A DNA stretch of 64,000 nt from Parelaphostrongylus tenuis (taxonomy: Eukaryota; Nematoda; Chromadorea; Rhabditida; Metastrongylidae), in the NCBI GenBank assembly GCA_019055375.1, contig JAHQIW010003651.1:163718-227717 (forward strand), given 5' to 3'. This document shows positions 1 to 11,625 of this stretch, one piece after another. Each line of letters begins with the position of its first letter. Within the stretch, counting starts at the first letter, position 1. The translations under genes and the position numbers were made by a program. The notes beneath the pieces are model-generated. The model ran no database searches, was not told where the DNA came from, and was given only the letters and a program-made list of their open reading frames with translations.

Positions 1-1079
1 AGGGTTTTATCTTTACGAGCATCATCACGATTTCACCATCCTCAGAACGATGCAATATATTTCAGTTGGCACAGCGTCAAGGTCATTCTGAGAGAAACCC
101 TCTAACGAAATGTGCGACAAGTTCGTAAATTCAAGAGGATAAAGTTTGGAAAAAAGGAAAAAAGACTATCTTGAGGTACCTTCGGTTTTCATGAAAAGCC
201 AAATACATTTAAGACGAATAGAATCCAGAATCAGGGAAATTATCGAGATAATCGCTTCAGAACACTTTTACTCTTGACAAAAAATCATGTAAGGCACCAA
301 ATTAAAACATTTTCTTGAGAATTTGGAAATGTTTTTTCTGCAATTCAACTACTTCTATATCTACAAGCACTTCCAGAACCATAATCAAAGCCATTCATAC
401 CATGTGAAAATGATAAAAGGTTCATAGAACTTTCTCACAAGATACATAGTCAACGATTAGTTATTCGAACAAACCTATGAATAAAAATGACTGCACCGTC
501 TCGTTAACTAACCTTCAAAGAGCTTTTTTTACCGCCCACTGGTCGAGCCATCGTAAATTTATGTCAATTGCCTGAAAATATTCATAAACGGTACGGACAC
601 ACAATCACGATTTCATATTGCAATACGAACGCTTAATTAGCGAAAGAAGGTTCTCATCATCACAAGATCGTTTCTGAAAGGGTGGACAAAAATTACTGCA
701 TTAGAAAGACTTTGTTGTTGGCGCATAGCTCTCCTTCATTTAGGAAAACTTTTGAGCCGGTCAGTAGCAAGGTAAATGCGTAGTCCGATTTGACAGAGCT
801 TTGCACCCGAATACATCCTATCGGATATTCATGAGATTTTCTCCAGAAGAGATGAGCTAATTATGAATTTATGAAAACACAACAAATTACCTTCAGGAAT
901 CTGTGGGAATAAATGCAACAAGATAACAGACGAAGATAACTTGAAGAATGGAGATCTTTGGTCAATAACTGACGATTTTTAACCAGCGTCTTCATTAGTA
1001 GCTCCCCCACTGCTTCGATAAGTACCGCATTTACTGGTGATAGAGATGATAATGCTAAAGAATAGAGCTCTCTAAATTG
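1..1079. other. Unannotated AT-rich DNA
   Basis: I see no open frame with splice logic, no recognisable transposon protein and no RNA gene here. The right edge runs into a reversed SINE copy. Confidence 0.5.
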
Positions 1080-1353
1080 ATCAATCCCTGAGGGATACAC
1101 TATACATTCGTCTAACTAGCATCGTTTGAGGTGATTAAATGCTTATCTCTGGCCTTTACAACGACTCGCGGTGGCCTACCGATATATCAACTCAGTGCCG
1201 CTATCCTCGCAGACAAGTCTGGTATCAATTCACCGACCCTGGAGGGATGAGAGGCTTGGTGAGCCTTGAGCGCGAAATCGAACCATCAACCATCCATTGA
1301 TCGACCATGTGTATATCGCAGAGTGCCTCTAACCAACCATTGCGCCCACGTGC
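1080..1353 (-). mobile_element. SINE family 1 copy (tRNA-derived), reversed
   Basis: Reading the minus strand gives the tRNA-like head (ACGTGGGCGCAATGG, a decayed A box) and a decayed B-box region. The conserved tail with the 'CCACCGCGAGTCATTGTAAAGGCC' type block follows, then the 'CCTCAGGGATTGATCAA' end. At least nine other stretches in the window share the same order of blocks. It is non-coding and presumably was mobilised by the RTE LINE machinery whose remnants lie nearby; that link is inferred. Confidence 0.75.
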
Positions 1354-1559
1354 GTGATAGATATCGTCGTAGAAGAAATGTGACAATGTTTAGACTATGG
1401 AGGAATCTCCGTCTTAATGATAATCAAGCATAAAAATGTCGGGTAACAAGAGCCTCATTGCCTATTTGAACGTTTGTGTTGTTGAACGTGTAAACTGAAC
1501 ATTTTGTTCACGATGCAGATACGCAAACGGTAACAACTTAGAAAAATGATAATAATAGA

Positions 1560-1665
1560 AAATTCAAGTGGACAGCGGGTGCAGGAGATCGAACATGCCA
1601 CTCGGGAATACATTCGAGGTCACTGGTAAAACTCCGCCCTAGACCAGTCACTCTACTCTTCCTAT
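1560..1665 (-). repeat. Decayed tRNA-like sequence
   Basis: On the minus strand a GACTGGTCTAGGGCGGAG segment resembles an A box, followed about 50 bases later by GTTCGATCTCC resembling a B box. There is no convincing cloverleaf, so a tRNA-derived repeat is more likely than a tRNA gene. Confidence 0.35.
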
Positions 1666-1879
1666 CTATCTCTTTAAGGTTTTTCTAGAGTTAGCAAATT
1701 GAAATCAGGCCTGTCTGCAATAGGTTCTCGTCATCAACGAAGGCTGACGATTGCTTGTAATGATGACCTAGGAGTGTTTTTGATGGTCTATTCCAAGATC
1801 CCAGAAAACAATCAACTCGATCAGTCAGCAAAACGTCTATGAAGATGATCAGAAATCCTAAGACAGCAAGCGAGACCAT

Positions 1880-3050
1880 ATGAGAATGCGTAGGACGACA
1901 AACGAAAGATTAAGTCGACTGAAAAAAAGTGTTGCGACCCACAGAAAACTAACTTATCATCATTTTAACAAAAGTTGTTCAAAGTCGACGTTATGGATAC
2001 CAATAAGTTGTGCACGTCCACAGCGTATGGCGTTCATAAGTTGTGAATCAATCGAACAAACAACATTGTTTGTCATACAGGTGAATATCGACTTTTCAAT
2101 GGACAAATAATGTTGTCAAATTGCTTATTCACCGACGAAACAACGGTTAAAGTCTTGTAAATGATGTAGATTTTACTGATCTGATCAAACTTCCCCTCAA
2201 AGGCAAACTCAAAAACACAATGGGCATTCACAATGCTAGACATCAGCACATGGCTGAGCCGACACGATGTTGACGACCCCAATGAGACGACGATGTTCAG
2301 ATCGTAATGTGGACCTAATAAAAACTACGAGTTCTTATGTACGCACAGGTGATCTCTCTTCGATTAGTATGTTTCTTTTGACTTGATTTGAAGGCATCAT
2401 ATATGTCTAGTACAGTAAGGTCAACTGACTGTCACGTGCTTAGAACTGATCGCTCACATCATAAACTGATTATTCATGCTACGAACTATTCTTTCCTGAT
2501 TGAGTACGGTTGCAATATCTTCTTGAAAACGATAGCTGACGTTTTAGCGATCTCGCTCTCCTCAAAGTTTAGACGTACGGCATCATGCCACATCAACTAT
2601 GTAACCGATATTTCCTGATTCCATGTAAACATATTTCAAAAACTAATTCAAAATTCTTCGACAAAGAAAGCCCACCGTTCAACTGCTCAGATGAATTGAA
2701 GTAACCGATCTACTATAGAATACTATAGACAATGAACCGTACTCTCACAAAATAAGCCACATCATTTTATCTTTTGAGATAAAGGGCTACATATTCAAAA
2801 ACACTCTCAATTTCTACTCATTTCTAGATTCTTGAAATTCCTTTGAGAAGCCTTATAAAATTTTCATCCTGATGCTTTCCATTCCAAGCCCAGGACTGTG
2901 ACTTCCATCTTGCAGACGTCATCATTATGGCTTTGTGTTCGCCTAGAGGAGTACTTAGCCAAGCCCTCTACTATGCATCCAGGTATGATTGCATGCAAGC
3001 ACAAGATATCAGGTATACTGTACTTAAATACCTAAGAGAATTGTGATGAG
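1880..3050. other. No recognisable gene
   Basis: Only short open frames without splice context or family resemblance occur here. Base composition is like the rest of the intergenic DNA. Confidence 0.4.
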
Positions 3051-3054
3051 CGAA

Positions 3055-3150
3055 ATTACAACCTCAAACGGGAGTTGAACCCGCGTTTCATCCATACCGG
3101 GGACGGTCGTAGCAGTCTAAAGCCGTAATTCTGATCACCACTCAGTTCTC
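3055..3150 (-). repeat. tRNA-like repeat, family 2 related
   Basis: The plus strand shows GGGAGTTGAACCCGCGTTTC followed by a GGGGACGGTCG block. Reversed, this gives a B-box-like CGCGGGTTCAACTCCC at the 3' end. The same layout recurs near 9.9, 11.3, 13.7, 22.9, 29.4 and 61.2 kb. Confidence 0.5.
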
Positions 3151-3647
3151 TTAGCTATTTATAAAGCATCATAATTCCGCGAAAAGGCGGCAAAAACACC
3201 AAAGCTTTCGAATATATTGTACTCAAATGTAAAATCGAGAACTCAGGGATCAGGTATAGATTCATTGGAGCTGATCTATTGTAAGATTACTTATGACGAT
3301 CACCTATTTCTCAAGATCTTTGCCTTCATGTTCTATTCCTAATTTCTGCTTCATGTAGCACCAGAAGAGCACACAGCGATGCTTATGAATGAGACTAAGC
3401 TTTCTCATCTCATTCATCCATACAGAAAGTGGTCATCCGATGATTCTCATAGGTTGGGGAAAAGTTCTGAGAAAATGCTTCTAAAACATTTATTTATGCA
3501 ACTATTACGCCCGAACAGAGACAGAACTAATAGTCTAAGTAGTCCCCTTCAACTTCAAGCTCTTCCTGCCACTTCTCCGGCAAAAGATCGATCCCGCGAG
3601 CACAGAATTCCGATTTCTTGCTGTTGAAGAAATGAATGACAGAGTTG

Positions 3648-3990
3648 TCAAAGAGGGATTTTCTTCAATCGCTCCAAGCACAGCTTAACGATCAACTTCT
3701 TTTGGACGACCTGAACGCGGTTGATCTTCCAAACTTTTCTCACCTCACCTTCGTCAAACTTTTTGAACCACCTGTACACCGTACTTTTGCCAACTGTGTC
3801 TTCGCCCCAAGCCATAGATGCGTTGACTTGCCACCGTTGCATTTGAACCTCAACAGCCATTCGTGCATCATCAACAACCTGATTTTCTTGCTTTTGAACT
3901 CCATTCCGAATAAGCAGATAAATTATATACCAATCAACGTGGGAGAATACGGATTTTCAAGAAGCCCAAAAACACAAAAAAATGGCCGAC
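3648..3990 (-). pseudogene. Mariner transposase N-terminal fragment
   Basis: The minus strand encodes the N-terminal helix-turn-helix part of a mariner (Tc1/mariner superfamily) transposase. WGEDTVGKSTVYRWFKKFDE is the recognisable motif, matching the family pattern in which a W-G-x-G/D-x-x-S motif precedes the second helix and W-F-K-K-F. Upstream on the same strand a degraded frame continues the first HTH. After W-F-K-K-F the sequence loses the family pattern, and no DD34D catalytic triad is present. It is a dead fragment inside non-coding DNA. Its sequence type differs from the mariner pieces at 34.3 kb and 56.4 kb, so at least three mariner lineages have visited this region. Confidence 0.7.
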
Positions 3991-4830
3991 AGCTAAAAAG
4001 GTTACAAGCATTTTCTCAGAACTTTTCTCTAACCTGTTACAAACGGTTTTTCAGAGAACATTTGCTTTCCCGTCTAGAAGATTTGGCACATAATCTGGTA
4101 TAGTGCAAACACGGCTGCATGGATAGATCCTTAAGGGTCTGGCATTGGATTTCATACGAAGGTCATTCTGCACTCTAATCGTTAGTTTTGTAGCTCTCGC
4201 ACCTCCTTTGGGTTTTTGATAGCTATCCTTCATTCATAGAAGTTTTCCACGTCAGAGCTTGGGTTCTTTAAACGTGATAGCAACAAAGTTTGATTCAAGC
4301 GTAACACATAGCACTTTCAATTCCAAGCACACCAGGACCAACTATCGATTAATCTCCGCATTGATCGATTAATTCCGGATCTAACACAAAGTTGTATGCT
4401 TACACAATTGTAGAAGAGTTGCTTGATGGGAGAAAAGAGCGAAAATTATTTAGAACTGGTTTCCCTAGAGGATTACTAAACAAAACAACCTAAGCAGAGG
4501 TTAACAAAGGTTAAAACGAACTTATTTGTGCTTATAGACTTTTCTCGAAATCAATCATACATAAATAAGACGTTACTGGTAAAGCAGAGGAATGAGAGAA
4601 CAGCAAAATCACTAATGGGTCGGTCGCTGGTCGCCACTGATGGAACAGCTGCTATCGGCAGTGGGAGGCGAGCAGCGATGCGATCGATTCCGCGGGTGGC
4701 CACCGATGCTCACAACATTCACATCCGTGAACGACGAGGACAATTGACCGTTCGCCTAGAATGCCAACGGCCAGAATCAAAGGTTTTGTAGAAAATGTGG
4801 GTTTAGTAAACTACTAAATGGCATTTATCC

Positions 4831-5127
4831 GTGTTTTTGCAGAAAGAAATATCCTTGGCGGTGAGAAAATGCTGGATATGCGCCCACACACATAGGGGAT
4901 GCAAGCCGAATAACAGCGTGAAGGCTGAGAATGCAAAAAAAAGAAAGCAGCTGATTTCATCCTTTTTAAGCCTGCAAGGGTTAAGGGAAATCAAACGGGA
5001 TTACAACAGACTTCTAGCAGAAAAATCGATAGACTGTGTTAATTTGACATTGAGTTCGGGACGAGAGCCACACGAAGTTGTCGACGATGAAAGGCATTTC
5101 ACAGGTCGAATTGTGTTTCCATATTAA
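4831..5127 (+). CDS. Possible exon of a C-x2-C zinc-finger-like (THAP-like?) protein
   Basis: A strong acceptor (GTGTTTTTGCAG) just before base 4843 opens a frame that runs about 94 codons to a stop at 5127. The frame has RKCWICAHTHRGC near its start and then a lysine-rich helical stretch (ENAKKRKQLISSFLSL, then REIKRDYNRLLAEKS) with a further Cys. C-x2-C followed by a basic K-K-R-K-Q-x-I helix and a late Cys recalls the divergent THAP domains of nematodes, but the invariant THAP Pro/Trp/Phe set is not clear. A GC-richer block at 4600-4790 ending in a G|GTTTTG donor could be a preceding exon. It could equally be a transposon-derived fragment. No gene name is justified. Confidence 0.3.
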   Translation: MFLQKEISLAVRKCWICAHTHRGCKPNNSVKAENAKKRKQLISSFLSLQGLREIKRDYNRLLAEKSIDCVNLTLSSGREPHEVVDDERHFTGRIVFPY

Positions 5128-5199
5128 CCTACAAACTAACCTTGCTTATATCATGCCGTTCGTTTCGAGTGTTTTCTTAAGACCACGCTCAAATTTCGA

Positions 5200-5385
5200 T
5201 ACGCCTGATAATCGTTTTTAAGCCATGCATGTGAGGGATCGGGTTCACCCAAGAAGATTCGCTAAGACAAAAGGCACTTTACATTTGCAAGGAACCTCTT
5301 AAAGCAGAAGCAAGCGTATATTGCATTGTAGAAGTGCCCATAACAGACCACATGCATGGCTTAGAAGCGATTCTTAGGCATATCC
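5200..5385. mobile_element. MITE with about 30-bp terminal inverted repeats, copy 1
   Basis: The left end (TACGCCTGATAATCG then AAGCCATGCATGTG) and the right end (CACATGCATGGCTT then CGATTCTTAGGCAT) are inverted copies of each other. The interior has no coding potential. A second copy with the same ends is at 7971-8101, which supports a non-autonomous DNA transposon rather than a chance palindrome. Confidence 0.7.
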
Positions 5386-5869
5386 TTGTTCAAGCTTTCG
5401 CGTTGTTCGCAAATCTTCTTCAAAAACAAGGCTGACCTTCAGCAATTTCTGCTTTCTCAGGATCTACACGTACTATACCATACCGTTTTTAACAAATTAG
5501 TTTAATATAGTCTATGAGAATGTTATGTGAGTTTTCGAGGATGACACGTCAGTGGCTTGCGTATGTTTCGGCAGTATCGCTCGTCTCATCAGAGCCACGC
5601 ATTCTTCTAGTTGCTATTTATTATATTAAATATTCACATTATTATTCTTCATCTTATTTCCATTTAGTCAACTAATATTTCTTAATTTCGTAAGAATCCT
5701 ATTCCAAACCACTTCAAGAATATGCTTATTGAGGTAACACCACCGTTGAATTCTGTGGATCGAATAAGATCACCGGTTCATTGCTTCACAGCATGAGCAA
5801 TGAACCTTATTCTGATCAGAACATGAATCTGAGAAATGGAGTAATGCTAATATGAAATTCAAACACTTT

Positions 5870-6060
5870 TTCCTTTCTACTTGCTATTGGATTTTCGGAG
5901 CTTCTCCAAAAACCTCCAAGGCTTTCCGCGTTGATGTTTTTCATTCTTGGCCTCGGGCTGTAACTACCACCTCGAAGTCGTCACCGTTGACCCGATGTGC
6001 GTCTACGGCAATACTTGGTCGAATTTTCGACTTTCAATCGTGGTTCCCTTTTTTCGCACA
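5870..6060 (-). pseudogene. Penelope-like element, C-terminal GIY-YIG region remnant
   Basis: The minus strand keeps the pattern H-R-x-x-G-D-D-F-E-V-x-V-T followed by K-T-S-T-R-K-A-L-E-V-F. This corresponds to the D-F-x-V-x-x-x-x-L-A-x-E-x-x-x-S-A-x-K-x-x-E-A-F-W tail of the better-preserved Penelope fragment at about 41.3 kb in this window. It contains at least two in-frame stops. No reverse transcriptase domain is visible next to it. Confidence 0.55.
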
Positions 6061-6739
6061 TAGAATGATCTGTCCATTTCGCATGTGAGCATGATCACGT
6101 CTTCCAAGATATCAGTTATAATGCACTTGAAATCATGCAATCTCCGTCTCTGCCAGTGAGATAAATCACGCAGTCGCATTCCTCTGTTTTACATAGATGG
6201 TTTATACAGGAAGTTCTGCACCAAATAATGACGTAGTGTTTCAGGTAAAATTTCTATAATTGCTGAAGAGTTTACCAGGACATGTTTTCCTAAAAGAGCA
6301 GCACCATCGTGCTCGTCATGTGGTTGTATGGTTTGCTCGCCGCTTTGAGAATCTTCAGTGGGAAAAAATGGTGTGAACTTTATTGGCCGAACTTCTGATT
6401 GGTAGAGATCAAAGATGGCTGCTATCTTGAATGAAATTCCTACATTGTGGACAAAACATAAGCCACTGCTCATGCACCCTTATCATCGCTGATCAACTAT
6501 TTTGATATCGGTGTGTTGTAGAGGAATAGAGAAATAAACCAGCATGGATTTAAATTTGACTGGATATTTCACAAAAGAGAGTCGATCTAAAAGAATGCTG
6601 AACTATTAGGAAACCTTAGATCATTGTTTTATTTGTGCTGTGAACTAGCGCCGCTACCCACGGCTCAACGTGCACCACGTACTTGCACGACGCCCGAGGT
6701 CATCGCCCTGCCTTTCCTTTAGCAGTTTTGAAAACAAAA

Positions 6740-6849
6740 GTAAGCATCAAATCAGAATCAAAAACAGAGAGTGGAAATATTACGACACAGTATCAGATGA
6801 TTAGACGAGCTGAAAAAGTTGAAGCCGTTGGTAGCCGTCTACTCATTGA
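6740..6849 (+). other. Weak candidate exon
   Basis: This is an open stretch with hydrophilic, helix-like composition (SESKTESGNITTQYQMIRRA), ending at a plausible donor (CTCATTGAG|GTACG). The open frame continues into a reversed SINE, so the long frame itself is not evidence. I recognise no family. Confidence 0.15.
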
Positions 6850-6983
6850 GGTACGAAAACATCACAATTTTTGCAAAGCACCATTAGTTTTTGTTGTTCT
6901 TAGCGGAAAAATGGTCATCCACAGCTCGCAGTTTTGCTTTGGCATAGAGTTACAGATAGCCAGAAATGATAAAGAAGAAAGCT

Positions 6984-7240
6984 TTCATATTCCTGAGGGA
7001 TGCGCCACATATTCGACTTTAATAAACATCGTTAAAGGTGATGATTGCATAAATGGGCTTTTACAATTACTCGCGATGGTCCAGAGATGCATCAAATCAG
7101 TACTGATATCCTCCCACGTAAATTCCGTATTGATCCTCGGGCCGTGGAGGAATGAAATGCTTCATGAACATGAAACGAGAAATCGAACCAACGACCACGT
7201 ATGTGTCTCAGCGTAGTTTTAACCAGTACGTCACATGCGT
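6984..7240 (-). mobile_element. SINE family 1 copy, reversed and diverged
   Basis: The block order CCTGAGGGATGCGCCACATATTCGACTT, then GTGATTGCAT-like, then the head GACGCATGTGACGTACTGG is the reverse of family 1. The middle is more diverged than in the 10.2 kb copy. Part of a long open frame here is simply SINE sequence. Confidence 0.65.
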
Positions 7241-7970
7241 CACCATCGATCCATGGGAGCTACCGAAACCACTATTGTCTGTGGTAATACACGAAGATAA
7301 AGTACAAAACCAACATATTATTCTCTATCAAATAAATAGTACTTTTCCATGGTTAGTCGCTTAAAGGCGGCGTATAACCAGAAATTTATTGCTATTACAT
7401 ACCACAAAAGCCAAAAAGAGCGTGCTTAGAGGATTTGTTAGGAGCATCCTGCAAAACACAGATTAATCTTTGGCTCGCCGCTACAAGATGATGAAGGACT
7501 TTATCCTTCCGAAGATTGGTAAGAGGTTTGTCTGGAAGGATTTAGGAATCGACTTGATACATCGCAATACAACCGTAACTCTTTGTACAGGCCAATATCA
7601 CATTTAATCTCTTGAACGATGCTAGAAAAGTCGAATACACAGAGTGATCCTCGCTATTGATCAATGCCAAAATATTGATCGGTTCATGTCAAAATGAATC
7701 CTTAGTAAAATGTCATGTAGGTAGCTGGAGAGAATCATGCATCATCATCAATCATATCGGTTTCTTGCGTTGTAGAGGCAGAGCATGGGTGGAGAGATAT
7801 AAAAGTTTCCGGAAACTGAAGAAATATCATCTTCCCACTACTTATCGAAACAGAAGAGCAAAAAAGGTTTGACAAATGAGAGCGTTGACTGTTCAGCAAT
7901 GACGTCTAAAATTCAATTATGTCATACCATTCGTATAGAGAGTTTTCCTAAGACCACGCTCAGATTTCGA

Positions 7971-8101
7971 TATGCCTGATAATCATTTTTGAGCCACGCA
8001 TGTGGTCTGTTTTGGGCGCTTAGGCCGTAAGGTCGAAACACGTGTATTGCACTGTAAAACATAAGAGATCGTATGCATGGCTCAAAAATAATTACCAGTC
8101 A
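7971..8101. mobile_element. MITE with terminal inverted repeats, copy 2
   Basis: The ends TATGCCTGATAATCATTTTTGAGCC and GGCTCAAAAATAATTACCAGTCATA are inverted repeats. They match the ends of the element at 5200-5385, while the interior is shorter, which suggests an internal-deletion relative of the same family. Confidence 0.65.
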
Positions 8102-8109
8102 TAATGAAA

Positions 8110-9005
8110 TTCAAGCATACAATAGTCATAATGGAACCTAGCGTTACTGTTCAATAGCCTGGAGATTTTTTATCGTTATCGTGACGGTGAAATAAGGATG
8201 AGCAAAACATCTGGGAATGTGTTCCGCCAAAAAGATTTGCTCGTTTCTCTGCTTATTGTTCGCTCTCATCATAAGCAGCGGAAAACTCAACCTATCTTTC
8301 GTCTGTAATATCAGTCTAAGGCAACGAAAGAGTTCACGTACGTTTCTGATAAATCGATTTTCATCATTTATATAGGAGTCCTGGTGTTGTTCAAAAAGCA
8401 CTAAATATATGCCGTCCTATAAATTTCGGCTCTGCTAAGTTAATGCCTCTAATGTAATGATGCTCATGGACTAAGATGCATTGAATGTTGTGATAATGAC
8501 CATTTTCAGGTAAAAAAAACCAACCAAGCTCATATCAAACTCTATTACCACATTCTCAATCAGTCACATCGTATCTTACGCAAATCGTCTTCAGTGGTTT
8601 GTTCTGTTACACAGACGCCTTTTGCCAAAGTTTTTGTAGTCATTTGATGGTTTCTCCAATGCAGATGTTATGTCAGGTGTGAGTCGTAAAAACTGTTCCC
8701 TTTACGTAATTTTGACAGAGAGAGACTTGTTGCTGAATGCTTATAAGATATGGACATCAAAGAGGCGCAAAAATGCCTCCGGCTAAAATTGGCTTCTCGG
8801 GAGTTTTTGTATGTGATATCTCGATATAATTGTAGAGACGCCAGCAGAGTGACGCGATACTCACGGAGTACGCACGCATCAATATCATTCAGCACATCTT
8901 GTTTAAAGCATCTACCCAGCCTGAGCAGCTTTTTCGCTTTCGTTTGTCCACAACCTACACCTAATAGCTCTACAGACATACGTTTTGTTGATATTAAATG
9001 TTTGC
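8110..9005. other. No supported gene
   Basis: Overlapping open frames of up to 128 codons lie on both strands at 8668-9121. Neither shows splice sites at sensible places or family resemblance, and their right part runs into a SINE. Confidence 0.35.
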
Positions 9006-9009
9006 ATGA

Positions 9010-9305
9010 TGCATATATTAATGCAGTGGTTAGAGGTTTCTGCGTCGCACTCAAGGTCGATGGTTCGATCTCACGCTCATGGCCACGATCTCACAATGCC
9101 ATTTACCTCCGTGATCGCTAAATTGGTACCAAACGGGTCTCAGACTTGTTTGGGAGGATAAGGAGCAGTGACTCGACTCATGGGTAGGCCACCGCGAGCC
9201 ATTGTAAAGCCGGATACGTATTCAGTTACTTCACACGAAGTAAAAACTGAAAACGAGTGCATAGCACATGTCTCAGGAATTGATCAACATATCCTTTATC
9301 CTTTA
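9010..9305 (+). mobile_element. SINE family 1 copy
   Basis: The tRNA-like head is partly lost (TAGAGGTTTCTGCGTCGCAC), but the B box is good (GATGGTTCGATCTCACGCTC). The conserved 3' body is present, with TAGGCCACCGCGAGCCATTG and the CTCAGGAATTGATCAA end. Confidence 0.75.
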
Positions 9306-9904
9306 TGTGTGATACATGTATAGGTCGAGAGATGTATTCAGCCTTCTCGAAATTCGGCATTAAACCTCGAGAAGGTTGAAAACATTTTCTCAAACATATA
9401 TTGAATGTTCATAGCGAGTTTTTCGAAAAACTTGACTGAAGAACAATGTATGATACATATGTGCAACGACCTATGTCAACCTGCAACTCATGTTCTGAAT
9501 AGTTGAATGAACATTCAGAGTACACAAATTTCTCCCAACAAGAGCAGCAAACAGCTGGCTTTTTGTTCTGAACGATAAAATTAGCCTAACGGAGAACAAC
9601 TAGGTCACCAGATACTACCAGACACCGAAGAATAGAGTGGCAATTTCAAAAGGGCACTACTCCTCGCTAAAACTGACCACTGATTCCTAAATCAACACTG
9701 ATTTCATTGCGTTGATCAGATTCGCTGCAACTGCTTAATATCAAACGGTTAACGTCAGAAAGACACATTATCCATACATGTGAACGACTCGGTGAAGAAT
9801 CATGTAAGACGATGAGCGTGTTGTGAAGAGGTTTGCTTTGTTTTGAGCATAATTCTCTATTTTACCGCTCTTTTAACGGTGGTATGTTGTTATAAATAGA
9901 TCCG

Positions 9905-9995
9905 GTAAGCTTCGAGCCTCGGACGGGAATCGAATCCGCATTTCACCTTCCTCGGCACGATCTAAACAAGTGCACTATCGGCGACCAAGGCTCTT
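9905..9995 (-). repeat. tRNA-like family 2 copy with acceptor-stem-like pairing
   Basis: On the minus strand the sequence begins GAGCCTTGG and ends CCGAGGCTC, so the two ends pair over nine positions (one G-T) like an acceptor stem. A B-box-like GGATTCGATTCCC lies before the 3' end. The distance is close to tRNA length, but the anticodon arm is not convincing. Confidence 0.5.
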
Positions 9996-10189
9996 TTTCT
10001 GTTACCACTCTTTTTGCCATACAGACTAGCTATCTGTCATCAATAATAAATCGTCAACGGTTTGGCTGCTAAGCACATGTCGCCATTGAACCCACTTACC
10101 CTGACAGATATTGCATATAGTAGTCAACAGGAAATCTTTATTCATCAACTCTTTCAACGATGATGATCTCCTAAATAAAAGGATAAAGC

Positions 10190-10461
10190 TCTTGGCGTTG
10201 ATCAATCCCTGAGGGATGCGCCATGCATTCGACTTCAATTTTTTTAACTTCGTTTGAGGTGATTGAATGCACATCTGGCCTTTACAATGACTCGCGGTGG
10301 CCTCCCGCTGAACCGAGTCAATGCTGCTTACCCTCCCAGACAAGTTACCAATTTACCGACCCCGGAAGGATGGATAGCTTGGTAAGCCATGAGCGCGAGA
10401 TCGTACCAGTGACCTCGTGTGCGACGCAGGGCACCTCTAACCACTGCGCCACATGCGCTCA
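10190..10461 (-). mobile_element. SINE family 1 copy, reversed
   Basis: This is one of the best-preserved copies. It has TGATCAATCCCTGAGGGATG at its 3' end in reverse and CGCGGTGGCC in the body. Its head, GAGCGCATGTGGCGCAGTGG when read on the minus strand, carries an intact A box. Confidence 0.85.
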
Positions 10462-10504
10462 ATCTCGTAAATATATTTAATAATATAAAGTGATACTCAA
10501 GACT

Positions 10505-10610
10505 TTGAACCTTAACCGCGTATTGTAACCGCATTTTACTTTACCTCTGGAGGAGCGCGTTGGCCGACTGCACTAACGGGACTTCTGTTCTGCTACCGCT
10601 CTCTTTGCAG
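10505..10610 (-). repeat. tRNA-like family 2 copy, decayed
   Basis: The layout is the same as at 9.9 and 11.3 kb: CCGCATTTTAC, then GGAGCGCG, then CCGACTGCACTAACGGGAC. The B box is degraded. Confidence 0.4.
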
Positions 10611-11284
10611 TACAAATGTTTTGCTTTTGAAGTAACTGAGTTTTGAAAATTATGGTTGTTCTGCTGGAGTTATAGAAAAATTCAAGAATGCTATCTGACG
10701 TGGAAAACTTCGAAACTCACGGAAGTTCATTGCTGACAACTCTGATACCTTGTATCACAGAAATAATGATGGGAATATGAGCTCTTGTAGTGACAATGGT
10801 AACACACGCCCTTAGAAAGAGGAAAACGCGAATCCAACTTCCCAACTTCTGCCCAAAGTCAAAATTTTGCATATCACTCATGATTCTTGACCACCTAGGT
10901 ATCACATCGCAACACTGATATAAAAAGCGGCAAAATAAAGAATTCCTGTAGGTTATGGAGATTTTTCGCTGGTTATGTTTACTTAATTTTCTTTTACCAA
11001 GCTTTGAAGAACTGAAACTTGTCTAAACGTGCCTCAAAACAATGGCTCCACGAAAGTAAGGCCCCATTTATTGTGTCGTTCTATTCACATGAAATGGGTG
11101 TTGCTATCAAACGCCGTTTAACAAAGGCAGACTCGGAGAAGTAGGCAACAATGATTTAAACATTACCGAATACTGTTTCTTTTGTTTACTGTTATAGTTG
11201 CTGATCTAGTAAACGTCAAATATTTTTGATTGATTAAATTAATTTGTTTATGCGTCATATTTTTTTACTTAAGTCAATCATACT

Positions 11285-11490
11285 GAATGATGTGCAAAAC
11301 GTTTGCGTCAAGCGGAACTCGAATCCGCATTTCATCCTGGGCGGGGCGCGGGCTCTTTCCCCTTACACTACTGAAATCCGCTATGCCACACTCTTTCCAA
11401 GCTACAGCATATCTATCTGTCAGCGACCAACCGTCAACGATTTTAATCTGGGTAGTCGATATTGACACTGAACCCAGTCATGCTTTCACA
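11285..11490 (-). repeat. tRNA-like family 2 copy with extended body
   Basis: The plus strand shows GCGTCAAGCGGAACTCGAATCCGC, then GCACTACCGACA-type sequence, then CGACCAACCGTCAACG and CACTGAACCCAGTCATG. The last two blocks recur near 13.9 kb and 61.27 kb, so the repeat unit extends well beyond the tRNA-like head. Confidence 0.6.
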
Positions 11491-11517
11491 TTGGTTTTTG
11501 AATGATCAAGTAGAATT

Positions 11518-11625
11518 CATTTTATTTGACCGCTTTTTACCACCTGACGCGAAGTTTCGCACATAACTCAACATTACTGAGTATATGAATAACACTACCG
11601 CTGAAAAGCGGTCAAATTGAGGAAA
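11518..11625. mobile_element. Short palindromic TIR element
   Basis: ATTTGACCGCTTTTTACCACC at the left and CTACCGCTGAAAAGCGGTCAAAT at the right form terminal inverted repeats around about 65 bases. The same ATTTGACCGC end occurs at 61.15 kb, next to another family 2 repeat. Confidence 0.6.

Noticed and set aside
1691..1879. Minus-strand 62-codon frame with a hydrophobic N-terminus
   Set aside because: It is signal-peptide-like, but there is no Cys pattern, splice context or downstream support.
4340..4385. Doubled ATCGATTAAT motif
   Set aside because: It is too short and AT-rich to call an element.
6683..7216. Longest open frame in the window (177 codons, plus)
   Set aside because: Its second half is a reversed SINE and its first half has no recognisable domain, so the length is coincidental.
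8668..9121. Overlapping 128- and 123-codon frames on opposite strands
   Set aside because: Neither has family resemblance, and both overlap SINE-derived sequence at the right end.
9905..9995. Possible functional tRNA gene
   Set aside because: The acceptor-like ends pair well, but the anticodon arm is not credible and similar units are dispersed as repeats.
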